DNA from: Pseudomonadota bacterium
GTDB lineage: Bacteria; Pseudomonadota; Gammaproteobacteria; Xanthomonadales; Ahniellaceae
NCBI GenBank assembly: GCA_022843465.1
Contig: JALHNO010000015.1
Location: 100,356-164,355, forward strand
Reading direction: 5' to 3'
DNA: 64,000 nt
Below are positions 44,314 to 52,195 of the stretch, piece after piece. Below the pieces are notes generated by a model. It saw only the letters and a list, made by a program, of their open reading frames with translations, was not told where the DNA came from and did not search any database. The number at the start of each line of letters is the position of its first letter. Within the stretch, counting starts at the first letter, position 1. The translations under genes and the position numbers were made by a program.

Positions 44314-44318
44314 TTCGT

Positions 44319-44339
44319 GATGCGGGCGTGTCCCGCATC
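44319..44339 (+). terminator. Hairpin after the serine protease gene
   Basis: GATGCGGG and CCCGCATC pair perfectly over eight bases with a five-base loop, six bases after the stop codon. There is no U-tract, so it may be a Rho-assisted end or RNA-stabilising hairpin. Confidence 0.55.
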
Positions 44340-44348
44340 CCGGCCTCT

Positions 44349-44376
44349 GCCGCGGGGGCTTGCTCCCGCGGCTTTC
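44349..44376 (+). terminator. Second hairpin after the serine protease gene
   Basis: GCCGCGGG and CCCGCGGC pair perfectly over eight bases with an eight-base loop, followed by TTTC. With the preceding hairpin it makes a likely tandem terminator. Confidence 0.5.
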
Positions 44377-44398
44377 GAGGTCCGGCGATCAAGGAAGA

Positions 44399-44585
44399 GC
44401 AGCGGGGCAAGCCCCATAGGCGTCAGCCTGTTTTTCCTGGCGGATGATTGCCCAGTCCAACGCGCAGCTGTCTATCATCCGGCATTGGTTTGCGCTCGCC
44501 CCGAAGGGGCGCGAGTCCTGGTGTGCCGGGCCAAAATTCAGGAACCAGCCAAACAGGTCAAGGCCTATGCGGCTTGCCCCGCTGC
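44399..44585. repeat. MITE-like palindromic intergenic element with nested hairpins
   Basis: The ends are imperfect inverted repeats of about 41 bases: 44399-44440 starts GCAGCGGGGCAAGCC and 44545-44585 ends with its complement, with about 31 matching positions. Inside are further palindromes: CGGATGAT/ATCATCCG (44441-44448 and 44475-44482) and CGCCCC-GAA-GGGGCG near 44498-44512. The whole could fold into one branched hairpin. It carries no protein gene, and open frames on both strands follow from its GC content. It may be a non-autonomous mobile element or a structured RNA. No copy is seen elsewhere in this window. Confidence 0.5.
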
Positions 44586-44605
44586 GGTTGATTTGGTTTT
44601 CCTCT

Positions 44606-44629
44606 CGGCAACGGCAACGGCAACGGCAA
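44606..44629. repeat. Hexanucleotide tandem repeat (CGGCAA)x4
   Basis: Four perfect copies of CGGCAA in tandem between the palindromic element and the acyltransferase stop. The number of copies may vary between strains. It does not lie in a supported coding region. Confidence 0.7.
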
Positions 44630-44686
44630 CGGGGCACGCCCCGCAATAGCGACGCCTCTTTGGGAACAACGCCGGCGAGGCGCGTC

Positions 44687-45580
44687 TCAGCGCCGCATCG
44701 ATTCCAGCTCGGAATCCTTGTCGCGCCAGATTTCGTTGATCCAGGCCTGGAAGCGGGTGCGGAATTCGCCGTCGTTCTCGTAGTCGCCGGAGATCAGGTC
44801 GGCCGGGATCGCGCGTTCGCGGATGCGCACGCGGACTTCGCTGACGCGGCCGGCGATCAGATCGAACAGGGTCGGAATGCCGTCCGGATAGACAATGCTG
44901 ACATCGACCACCGATTGCAGGATCTCGCCCATCGCATTCATCACGAAGGCGATGCCGCCGGCCTTGGGTCGGAGCAGATGACGGAATGCTTCGGCATGGC
45001 GAGCGTGCTTGGTCGGGGTGAATCGGGTGCCCTCGACAAAGTTCATCACCGATACCGGGATCGCGCGGAAGCGCTCGCATGCCTTGCGGGTTTCGCCGAC
45101 ATCGGCGCCCTTGAGTTCCGGGCGCTGGCGCAGTTGCTCGGGTGTGTAGCGGCGCATGAACGGGAAATCCAGCGCCCACCAGGCCAGCCCGAGCACCGGC
45201 ACCCAGATCAGTTCCTTCTTCAGAAAGAACTTCAGAAACGGAATGCGCCGATTGAACACCTTCTGCAGCACCACGATATCGACCCAGCTCTGATGGTTGC
45301 TGACGACCAGATACCAGCCGGCATAGCGCAGCGATTCGCCACCTTCGACGCGCACCACCGTAGGCGAAAAGTGTTCCAGCATCCAGCTGTTCACGGCGAT
45401 CCAGTTTTCTGCGATCACGGTCAGCGCGCGCGACAGCCGGCGCCGCGTGGCGGCGAACGGCAGCAAGAGCTTGAGCACGGCGAAGCCGAACAGCACACTG
45501 GTATGCAGCAGGGTGTTGAGCAGCAGCAGTGGCACGATCCACAGCGCGCGTGCCAGTCCGCGCAGGGTTTCAGCGCGCAT
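44687..45580 (-). CDS. YihG-like inner-membrane acyltransferase (PlsC family)
   Basis: This 297-residue protein has two N-terminal membrane segments and the acyltransferase signatures of the PlsC family: V-S-N-H-Q-S-W-V-D-I-V-V-L (H-x(4)-D, near residue 93) and F-V-E-G-T-R-F-T near residue 180. F-M-R-R-Y-T-P-E-Q-L and a long C-terminal part match YihG-type lysophosphatidic acid acyltransferases. It transfers acyl chains to a lysophospholipid in the inner membrane. It overlaps the upstream MFS transporter gene by 11 bases, so the two are co-expressed; this recalls, but is not, the lplT-aas lysolipid salvage pair. Confidence 0.88.
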   Translation of the reverse strand: MRAETLRGLARALWIVPLLLLNTLLHTSVLFGFAVLKLLLPFAATRRRLSRALTVIAENWIAVNSWMLEHFSPTVVRVEGGESLRYAGWYLVVSNHQSWVDIVVLQKVFNRRIPFLKFFLKKELIWVPVLGLAWWALDFPFMRRYTPEQLRQRPELKGADVGETRKACERFRAIPVSVMNFVEGTRFTPTKHARHAEAFRHLLRPKAGGIAFVMNAMGEILQSVVDVSIVYPDGIPTLFDLIAGRVSEVRVRIRERAIPADLISGDYENDGEFRTRFQAWINEIWRDKDSELESMRR

Positions 45581-46901
45581 CGCGGGCGCCCTCTGCGGTC
45601 GGGCGACTCAGCAGATCGCGGGCGGCAATGCCGAGCCAGACGACTACGCCGAGCGTGATCGATGCACCGGCCAGCACCGAGTTGCGCAGACCGAGCACGC
45701 GCGCGGCTGCGCCTGATTCAAAGGCGCCTATTTCATTCGAGCAAGTGACGAAGATGCCGTTGACGGCAAGTACCCGACCGCGCAGATGATCGGGCGGCAC
45801 CGACTGCAGCAGGTACTGCCGGATCACCACGCTGACACTGTCGAAGGCCCCGGTCAGGAACAGCATGGTCAGCGACAGCCAGAGATTGTCCGAGATCGCG
45901 AAGACCAGCATGGACACACCAAAGCCGGCGACCGCGAGCAGCATATTGCGCCATAGATGCGGGCCGACCGGTGAGAATCGCGCCAGCAGCAACAGGGTAA
46001 GCACGGCACCGATCGCGGGCGCGGCGCGCAGCCAGCCCAGCCAGGTCGGCTCGACGCGCAGGATATCCACGGCAAATGCCGGCAGGATCGCGACCACACC
46101 ACCGAACAGCACCGCGACCAGGTCGAGACTGATCGAGTAGAGCAGGACACGGCTGTTCAGGACAAAACGAAGTCCCTCGCGAATGGCCGTCAGCATCGGC
46201 TCGTGACGGGCCACCGGCGCCGGCTGCGGTGCGCGAATCAAGCTCATCAGCAGCAGGGCGCAGGCCATCAGGATCACCACCACGGTGAGTGTTCCGGTAA
46301 GCCCGAGCGGCTTGTACAGAAATCCGGCCAGCAAGGGACCGGCGACCATGCCGACCTGCCAGAACGTCGACGACCAGGCCGAGGCGTTTGCATAGATTTC
46401 CGGCGGAATCAGGGTGGCACGCAGGGCCGACGCCGCCGGTCCGTAGAAGCCGCGGGCGAAACCGATCACCGCGATCGTGGTGTAGACGCAGCTGAGCAGG
46501 GCGAAGTTGCTCATGCTGTCGGCCTGGCGCATCAGCAGGTCAAGCGTGATCGCAGCGAGCAGCATGGTGGACACAGCGATCAGGATGATCCGCTTGCGCG
46601 GCTTGCGGTCGGCAATGGCGCCACCGTAGAGCGCGACCAGGATATAGGGCAGGGCCTCGGCGAGTCCGATCAGGCCAAGCACCAGCGGGTCGCCGGTGCG
46701 CAGGTACAGGGCCAGCCCGAGCGCGACCTCCTGGGCAAGGATCGCCATCGTCAGCAGCAGGCCGCCGGCGAAGATCAGCAGGCTGAAATCGCGATGGCGC
46801 AGCGCCACGAAGGCATCGTGGCGACGGGTGGCTTGCGGCAGTGGTTGAGCGGCCGCGCCCGGGTCGGGCCCGGCGCGGCGTGGCGGTGTAGTCTGGGACA
46901 C
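45570..46901 (-). CDS. MFS transporter (MFS_3/EntS-like)
   Basis: Starting at GTG 46901, the 443-residue protein has about 12 transmembrane helices. The MFS motif between helices 2 and 3 reads G-G-A-I-A-D-R-K-P-R-K-R. The N-terminus F-V-A-L-R-H-R-D-F-S-L-L-I-F-A-G-G and the late V-P-P-D-H-L-R-G-R-V-L-A-V-N match the MFS_3 group, which includes siderophore and drug exporters. The substrate is unknown. Overlap with the acyltransferase gene might point to lysolipid flipping, but its sequence is not close to LplT as far as I can see. Confidence 0.87.
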   Translation of the reverse strand: MSQTTPPRRAGPDPGAAAQPLPQATRRHDAFVALRHRDFSLLIFAGGLLLTMAILAQEVALGLALYLRTGDPLVLGLIGLAEALPYILVALYGGAIADRKPRKRIILIAVSTMLLAAITLDLLMRQADSMSNFALLSCVYTTIAVIGFARGFYGPAASALRATLIPPEIYANASAWSSTFWQVGMVAGPLLAGFLYKPLGLTGTLTVVVILMACALLLMSLIRAPQPAPVARHEPMLTAIREGLRFVLNSRVLLYSISLDLVAVLFGGVVAILPAFAVDILRVEPTWLGWLRAAPAIGAVLTLLLLARFSPVGPHLWRNMLLAVAGFGVSMLVFAISDNLWLSLTMLFLTGAFDSVSVVIRQYLLQSVPPDHLRGRVLAVNGIFVTCSNEIGAFESGAAARVLGLRNSVLAGASITLGVVVWLGIAARDLLSRPTAEGARDAR

Positions 46902-46978
46902 AGGGCCTATCCGGGCGACAGGGGATCGCCCTCAAGCACATCCTACCCAGCGCGCCAGCTTCCCGCGACAATGGCGGG

Positions 46979-47977
46979 ATGAAAGAAAGCAAACCGCCAC
47001 CGCCGCGCCCGGGTTCTGCCCGAACCCCCGCGCGCCCGCCGCCGCGCGCGCGGCCGACACGGCCGATGCAACAAGCGCAAGCCCCAGCCGTGGTAGCTGA
47101 ACGCGCTGGCTGGCGCGGCCGCCTGCACCAGTACGCCCTGCTGATGCGCCTGCATCGGCCGATTGGCTGGTTGCTGCTGTTGTGGCCGACCTGGTGGGGA
47201 CTCTGGTGCGCAGCGCGCGGCATGCCGAGCTGGAAGTTGCTGGCGATTTTCACTGCCGGCGTCATCGTCATGCGCTCGGCCGGCTGTGTGATCAATGACT
47301 GGGCCGATCGCTGGCTCGATGCCAGCGTCGAGCGCACCCGTGACCGGCCGATTGCGGCCGGCAAGGTGCATCCGGCCGAGGCACTGGCGCTGTTTTTCGT
47401 GCTGCTGCTGATCGCGCTGGGCCTGGTCCTGCTGACCGATCCGCTGACGATCAAACTGGCCGGCGTCGGGGCCGTGCTGGCGATCCTGTATCCGTTCCTG
47501 AAGCGCTACACCCATCTGCCCCAGCTCTGGCTCGGGGCCGCATTCGGCTGGTCGGTCCCGATGGCCTACACCGCGCAGAAGGGCGAGATCGATGCGCTGG
47601 CCGGCCTGCTGTTTCTGGCCAATGTGCTGTGGAGTTCAGCCTATGACACGATCTATGCGATGGTGGATCGCGAGGATGATCGGCGCATGGGCGCGCGCTC
47701 ACTGGCCATCCTGCTCGATGATATGGATCTGATTGGCATCGGTGTGCTGCATGCGAGTTTTCTCGCTGCGATGTGGCTGGTCGGCAGTCGCGCCGGGCTG
47801 GGCTGGCCGTATACGCTGGGCTGGATCATCGCCGCGCTGATCATTGCCTGGCAGCACTGGGCCATCCGTACCCGCGAACGCGAGGCCTGCTTCTTTGCAT
47901 TTCGCCAGAGCCACTGGGCCGGCATGGCCCTGTTCCTCGGCATGGCGGCAGCCTTTGCCATGCCCAGCCCGGACTGA
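46979..47977 (+). CDS. ubiA: 4-hydroxybenzoate polyprenyltransferase
   Basis: The membrane prenyltransferase core is clear: R-L-H-R-P-I-G-W-L-L-L-L-W-P-T-W-W, the first aspartate motif N-D-W-A-D-R-W-L-D and the second D-T-I-Y-A-M-V-D-R-E-D-D. About eight to nine transmembrane helices are present. UbiA attaches the polyprenyl chain to 4-hydroxybenzoate in ubiquinone synthesis. The 332-residue form has an odd N-terminus of about 40 residues rich in Pro and Arg. A start at 47066 (M-Q-Q-A-Q-A) would give the usual length, so the true start is uncertain. It is a single plus-strand gene, divergent from the MFS gene. Confidence 0.93.
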   Translation: MKESKPPPPRPGSARTPARPPPRARPTRPMQQAQAPAVVAERAGWRGRLHQYALLMRLHRPIGWLLLLWPTWWGLWCAARGMPSWKLLAIFTAGVIVMRSAGCVINDWADRWLDASVERTRDRPIAAGKVHPAEALALFFVLLLIALGLVLLTDPLTIKLAGVGAVLAILYPFLKRYTHLPQLWLGAAFGWSVPMAYTAQKGEIDALAGLLFLANVLWSSAYDTIYAMVDREDDRRMGARSLAILLDDMDLIGIGVLHASFLAAMWLVGSRAGLGWPYTLGWIIAALIIAWQHWAIRTREREACFFAFRQSHWAGMALFLGMAAAFAMPSPD

Positions 47978-47985
47978 GGCCGGGC

Positions 47986-48882
47986 CTATCCGGCTGGGTT
48001 CGCCGCGCACACACGATTGCGCCCTTCCGCCTTGGCGCGGAACAGCTGGGCATCGGCGGCCCGCATGAAATCCGCCGTGGTCTGCATGGCCGGCTGCCAC
48101 TGCACGACGCCAACACTGGTGGTGATGGTCTGCTCGCCGGTGGGCAGCGTCACCCGCAGTGCCTCGACCGCGCGTCGCAGCAATTCCGCATAGTCGATCG
48201 CCTGGCGCAGCGGCACGCCGGGCAGGATCACCGCGAATTCCTCGCCGCCCAGGCGTCCAGCGGTGAATCCCGCCAGCAAGGAGGTGCGGATCGCCTGGGC
48301 GACCGCCTTGAGCACTTCATCGCCGGCCAGATGCCCGAGTACATCGTTGATGCGCTTGAAGTGATCCAGATCGATGAAGGCGAGAGAAAGCGCGGAGCCG
48401 CCCTGGGCCTGAACCACGGCGCGCTCGAGTCCCTCACGCCAGACCCGGCGATTGGGCAATTGCGTCAGCGCATCGACATTCGCCATCTCGACCATCGCCT
48501 GGTGATAGCGATCCTCCAGGCTCTCGCGACGGAGAAATTTCAGCACAATCTCGCCGACCGCGATGGTGTCGCCATCCTTGAGCTCGCTGCGGTCGACCGC
48601 GTGCTCGTTGACCAGGGTCTTGTTGGTCGAGCCGAGATCGCGCACATTGAACTGACCGTCTTCGCACCAGACCGTGCAATGCATCCGCGACACGCTGCGA
48701 TGATCGATCTGCATCTCGCAGCCGGGCGCTCGCCCGATCGTCACCGGCTTGTCGAGCAGTTCGACACAAAGCCCAAGGCACTCGCCATGGATGACAACGA
48801 GGCGGGCACCGGGTCGCGACAGATCGGCCACCGGCACGCGCAGGCGTTGGGTCGTATGCGGATCGAAGCGGCGCTTGTTCAT
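47986..48882 (-). CDS. FHA-GGDEF diguanylate cyclase
   Basis: This 298-residue cytoplasmic protein has an N-terminal FHA domain (residues about 25-105) with I-G-R-A-P-G-C-E, V-S-R-M-H-C-T-V and L-G-S-T-N-K-T-L-V-N, the phosphothreonine-binding signature. A GGDEF domain follows (about 135-290) with F-I-D-L-D-H-F-K-R-I-N-D and the active site R-L-G-G-E-E-F. It should make cyclic di-GMP from two GTP. I see no R-x-x-D inhibitory site at the usual place. FHA input suggests control by a Ser/Thr kinase, none of which lies in this window. It is a single gene, convergent with ubiA. Confidence 0.92.
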   Translation of the reverse strand: MNKRRFDPHTTQRLRVPVADLSRPGARLVVIHGECLGLCVELLDKPVTIGRAPGCEMQIDHRSVSRMHCTVWCEDGQFNVRDLGSTNKTLVNEHAVDRSELKDGDTIAVGEIVLKFLRRESLEDRYHQAMVEMANVDALTQLPNRRVWREGLERAVVQAQGGSALSLAFIDLDHFKRINDVLGHLAGDEVLKAVAQAIRTSLLAGFTAGRLGGEEFAVILPGVPLRQAIDYAELLRRAVEALRVTLPTGEQTITTSVGVVQWQPAMQTTADFMRAADAQLFRAKAEGRNRVCAANPAG

Positions 48883-49031
48883 GGTGGCGCACAGTGTACG
48901 CCGGGCCGGGGTTCCGGATCAGCGCGGGCGCCGATCTGGCCGGCCGGACCCGGTGCGACCGCATGGACCGGGGTAGCCGCAGCCGGCCCCGGCTCGCGTA
49001 CACTCACAACCCCGCCCCCGTGAGTACTGTC

Positions 49032-50075
49032 ATGGCCACGATCAGCCGGTTCTCGTTCCTGCGCCATCTGCGCGCCGAACCCAATCAGTATGTACTGCAC
49101 TTCACGGGCGGCAAACTGCGCCGCAATGGCGCTGGCATCGCCTACTGGTTTTCGCCGCTGAGCGCGGCCCTGGCCCAGGTCCCGGTCGAGGACATCTCGA
49201 CGACCTTCGTGCTCAACGAGCGCAGCCGCGACTTCCAGACGCTCAAACTGCAGTGCACCGTGATCTACCGGGTGGCCGATCCGGCGCGCGCGGCCTCGCG
49301 CATCAACTTCTCGATTGGCATCGATACCGGCCTGTGGATGGAACGTCCGCTGGAGGCGATTGCCACGCTCTGGATGCAGCGCGCCCTGGTGCCGACCCGC
49401 AGCTATCTGGCGACCGCCACGCTGGAAGAGGCCCTGCGCGAAGGCTCCGATCGCATGCGCACCGCGCTGTGGAATGCGCTCGGCAGCGATGCCGAGATCA
49501 GCACCATGGGACTGGCCCTGGTCGGCGTCGTGATTGATCAGATCGTGCCGCTGGCCGATGTCGAAAAGGCCCTGCAGACGCCCACCCGCGAGGCGATCCA
49601 GGGCAAGGCCGACGAGGCAGTGTTTGCGCGTCGCGCCCAGGCCGTCGAGAAGGAGCGCGCGATCAAGGAAAACGAACTCGCCACCGAACTCGAACTGGAA
49701 CGCAAGCAGGAACTGCTGATTCGCCAGCGCGGCGACAATGCCCTGGCCCAGGTCCGCCAGAATGCCGCCGCCGATCGCGAGAAGGTCATCGCCGAAACCG
49801 AGCGTCTGCAATTGATCAGCGTTGCCGCCGCCGAGCGCACCACGCTCGATGCCGAGGCCCAGGCCAAGGCACAGCGCAGCCTGGCCAGCGCGCGGCTGGA
49901 GGAAGACCGTTCCCGCCATGAAATCTGGAAGAACACCCCGCCGCAGGCCGCGCTTGGCCTGGTGATGGCGCGCTTTGCCGAGAACGTGCAAAGCGTGGGG
50001 AATCTGAATATCACGCCGGATCTGCTGGCGCAGAATTTCCAGAACTGGTTGCAGCAGCTGCCGCCCAAATCATGA
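49032..50075 (+). CDS. SPFH/Band 7 domain protein without membrane anchor
   Basis: The ATG at 49032 starts the conserved part (M-A-T-I-S-R-F-S-F-L-R-H-L-R-A-E-P); the frame extends upstream without family support. The 347-residue protein has an SPFH fold (residues about 15-195, with F-S-P-L-S-A-A-L-A-Q-V-P and L-Q-C-T-V-I-Y-R-V). A long charged coiled coil follows (about 195-300, A-V-E-K-E-R-A-I-K-E-N-E-L) and a short tail. Unlike flotillin or HflK it has no N-terminal transmembrane helix. Such proteins form large oligomers. Its stop overlaps the start of the NAD-kinase-like gene (ATGA), so the two are coupled. Confidence 0.85.
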   Translation: MATISRFSFLRHLRAEPNQYVLHFTGGKLRRNGAGIAYWFSPLSAALAQVPVEDISTTFVLNERSRDFQTLKLQCTVIYRVADPARAASRINFSIGIDTGLWMERPLEAIATLWMQRALVPTRSYLATATLEEALREGSDRMRTALWNALGSDAEISTMGLALVGVVIDQIVPLADVEKALQTPTREAIQGKADEAVFARRAQAVEKERAIKENELATELELERKQELLIRQRGDNALAQVRQNAAADREKVIAETERLQLISVAAAERTTLDAEAQAKAQRSLASARLEEDRSRHEIWKNTPPQAALGLVMARFAENVQSVGNLNITPDLLAQNFQNWLQQLPPKS

Positions 50076-51007
50076 GTGAGTCCGCCACGCGCATCACCCG
50101 CGTGGTGGTGATCACGCGGCCGACGCCGCTGGAGATGCTGATCCAGCGCTTCGGTACCTATGGTCAGGCGCGCTTTCATCTGCACTCGCGCGGCGAGTCG
50201 ATCGACTGGTTCGAGGCCCTGCATCAGCGCCTGGACCAGGGCCTGCGGGTGGCACTCGCTGGACTGCCGCCGGACCTGTCCTATGTCCGCGTCGGCCGCG
50301 ACGATCTCGATCGCTTCCTGTTCGCGCCCGACGATGCGGTGATGATCGTCGGCCAGGATGGACTGGTAGCGAATGTCGCCAAGTATCTCGGCGGCCAGCC
50401 GACGCTCGGCATCAATCCCGATCCCGGTGCTTACGACGGCGTGCTGTGTCCGCATGCGCCGAGCGAGAGCGGCGCGCTGCTCGACTGGTGCGGTGTGCGC
50501 GATCAGCGCTACCGCATCGAGCCGCGCGTGCTCGCCGAGGCGGTGCGCGAAGATGGCCAACGCCTGCTCGCCTTGAACGAGGTCTTCATCGGTCATCGCA
50601 GCCATCAATCCGCCCGCTATCGCCTGCACACCGGCGAGCGTGAAGAGCGCCAGTCGTCGTCCGGATTGATCGTTGCCACCGGCACCGGCAGCACCGGCTG
50701 GGCACGCTCGATCATCACCCAGCGTGGCATCGCCGAACTGATGCCGGCCCCCAGCGAGCAGCGTCTGGCCTGGTTCGTCCGCGAGCCCTGGCCCTCGGTC
50801 GCCAGCGGTGCCGAACTCAACTTCGGCTGGGTCGAACCACGTGCCGGCCTGCGCGTGGTCTCCGAGATGGGCGAGGGCGGCGTGATCTTCGCCGACGGCA
50901 TCGAGAGCGACTGCATCGAGTTCGTGTCCGGGCAGTCGGTGCAGATCTCGATTGCGGCGCAGCGGCTCAATCTGATCGTCGCGCCGGTGGCAGTCGCCAG
51001 CAGATAG
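50072..51007 (+). CDS. NAD-kinase-like protein coupled to an SPFH protein
   Basis: This 311-residue protein has the NAD kinase/diacylglycerol kinase fold pattern: V-G-Q-D-G-L-V-A-N-V-A-K-Y-L in place of the G-G-D-G loop, L-N-E-V-F-I-G-H, and the NADK hallmark S-S-G-L-I-V-A-T-G-T-G-S-T-G-W-A. The altered G-Q-D-G loop and about 90 extra residues before it set it apart from housekeeping NAD kinase (NadK). Activity and substrate are thus uncertain; it might phosphorylate NAD, a lipid or a sugar. The four-base overlap with the SPFH gene implies joint function, perhaps at a membrane. Confidence 0.75.
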   Translation: MSESATRITRVVVITRPTPLEMLIQRFGTYGQARFHLHSRGESIDWFEALHQRLDQGLRVALAGLPPDLSYVRVGRDDLDRFLFAPDDAVMIVGQDGLVANVAKYLGGQPTLGINPDPGAYDGVLCPHAPSESGALLDWCGVRDQRYRIEPRVLAEAVREDGQRLLALNEVFIGHRSHQSARYRLHTGEREERQSSSGLIVATGTGSTGWARSIITQRGIAELMPAPSEQRLAWFVREPWPSVASGAELNFGWVEPRAGLRVVSEMGEGGVIFADGIESDCIEFVSGQSVQISIAAQRLNLIVAPVAVASR

Positions 51008-51039
51008 GCCTGGCGACGTCCCGCAGCGAGCGCCTGGCC

Positions 51040-52068
51040 TCAGTCTTCAAAGCCATTCGCGAACACGAAATCACCGCCGCCCGCGGCGAGCTCCAGAGTC
51101 TGGGTATTGTTCGCCGGCATCGGATCGCTGACGCTGCCGCCGACCACGGCGGTGACGGTATTGCTGAGCAGGCCGGTGGCAGCACCGGCGACCGTTCCAT
51201 TCACCGAATAGGTCACCGCGCCACCCACCGGAAGATTGACGGTCTGGGTGATATTGCCACTGCCCGACGCGATACAGCTTGCGCCGCCGCTGGCGAGGCA
51301 GGTCCAGGTCGGCGCCTGATAGTTGGGCGGGAAAATATCGACGATCGTGGTGCTCGGCGAGGCCACCGGCCCGGCGTTGTCGATCACGATCGTGTAGCCC
51401 AGCGGCTGTCCGGCCAGATACTGCGCGAGACTCGCCTGCATGCCGACGCCGACATCGGCCAGCTGCGGGCCGGCCGCGCAGTCAATCACCGCGCGGATGA
51501 TCCAGTCGCCCTGCAGTCCGAATGTGGCCGAGTTGAACCAGACGAAGTTGCCGGGTCCGAGCCGCGCATACAGGGAGTTGCGCCCGCTGGTATTGCCGTC
51601 GGTATCACGGGTCAGGCTGGGGTCAAGGAATTCAACCGGTTCGGTATCGAACTCGAACACCACGACCACGGTCTCGTTGGCGGCAACCGGCACCACGATC
51701 GGAATCGTCTGGTTCTCGTCCAGATAGCGGTACTCGTTGAGTACGCCATCGGTCAGTACCGGCCCCGAAATGTTCAGCGCCAGCGCGCCCGGATTGGGAA
51801 AGGTGCCGGCGCGGTGGATGTCGATCGCGGTGTGGATCGTCTGTCCGCTGGTGCCGGCGGGCGAGCGCCAGAACACCTGGACCGCCCGCAGGTTGCCATT
51901 GCAGGGTGAGGTCAACCAGGAGCCGGCCTTCTCGCCAGGCACAAAGCCCCAGACGATGGCGGCGGTGCCGAGTGCCTCCAGCGAATCGTTGCGAACCGTG
52001 ACTTCGGCCGCGCCCGCAGGGACACAGCACAGCGCAGACAGCGACGCGACAATCAGATGCCTGATCAT
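51040..52068 (-). CDS. Secreted DUF11-domain protein with FANGFE tail
   Basis: This 342-residue protein has a signal peptide (M-I-R-H-L-I-V-A-S-L to G-A-A). The first 190 residues form a beta-rich domain with paired cysteines (S-P-C-N-G-N and I-D-C-A-A-G) that I do not recognise. A DUF11 repeat follows (about 205-320, L-G-Y-T-I-V-I-D-N-A-G-P, N-T-V-T-A-V-V). DUF11 is found in envelope and secreted proteins of unknown role. The C-terminus is V-F-A-N-G-F-E-D, the tag seen on other exported proteins here. Two tandem copies of TCGGGGGCCAAC lie just before the start codon, the second supplying the ribosome site. Confidence 0.85.
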   Translation of the reverse strand: MIRHLIVASLSALCCVPAGAAEVTVRNDSLEALGTAAIVWGFVPGEKAGSWLTSPCNGNLRAVQVFWRSPAGTSGQTIHTAIDIHRAGTFPNPGALALNISGPVLTDGVLNEYRYLDENQTIPIVVPVAANETVVVVFEFDTEPVEFLDPSLTRDTDGNTSGRNSLYARLGPGNFVWFNSATFGLQGDWIIRAVIDCAAGPQLADVGVGMQASLAQYLAGQPLGYTIVIDNAGPVASPSTTIVDIFPPNYQAPTWTCLASGGASCIASGSGNITQTVNLPVGGAVTYSVNGTVAGAATGLLSNTVTAVVGGSVSDPMPANNTQTLELAAGGGDFVFANGFED

Positions 52069-52097
52069 GTTGGCCCCCGATAAACGTTGGCCCCCGA
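52069..52097 (-). repeat. Duplicated ribosome-site motif upstream of the DUF11 gene
   Basis: On the minus strand TCGGGGGCCAAC occurs twice, 17 bases apart (52086-52097 and 52069-52080), the second ending right at the ATG. It looks like a short tandem duplication of the translation-initiation region. Confidence 0.5.
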
Positions 52098-52195
52098 CTT
52101 GGCTTTACCTTAGACCCGCTCGACGCGTTCGTTTTGCGATGCAGTTCGCAATCGTCCGGTCGCGGCCACCGTGATGTTCTGGGCAGCCGATCGCG

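Noticed and set aside
44389..44649. Small proteins on either strand of the palindromic element
   Set aside because: The frames are by-products of inverted repeats and GC content, with no ribosome site.
44687..46901. The lplT-aas lysophospholipid pair
   Set aside because: The acyltransferase looks like YihG without the Aas ligase half, and the transporter looks like the MFS_3 group.
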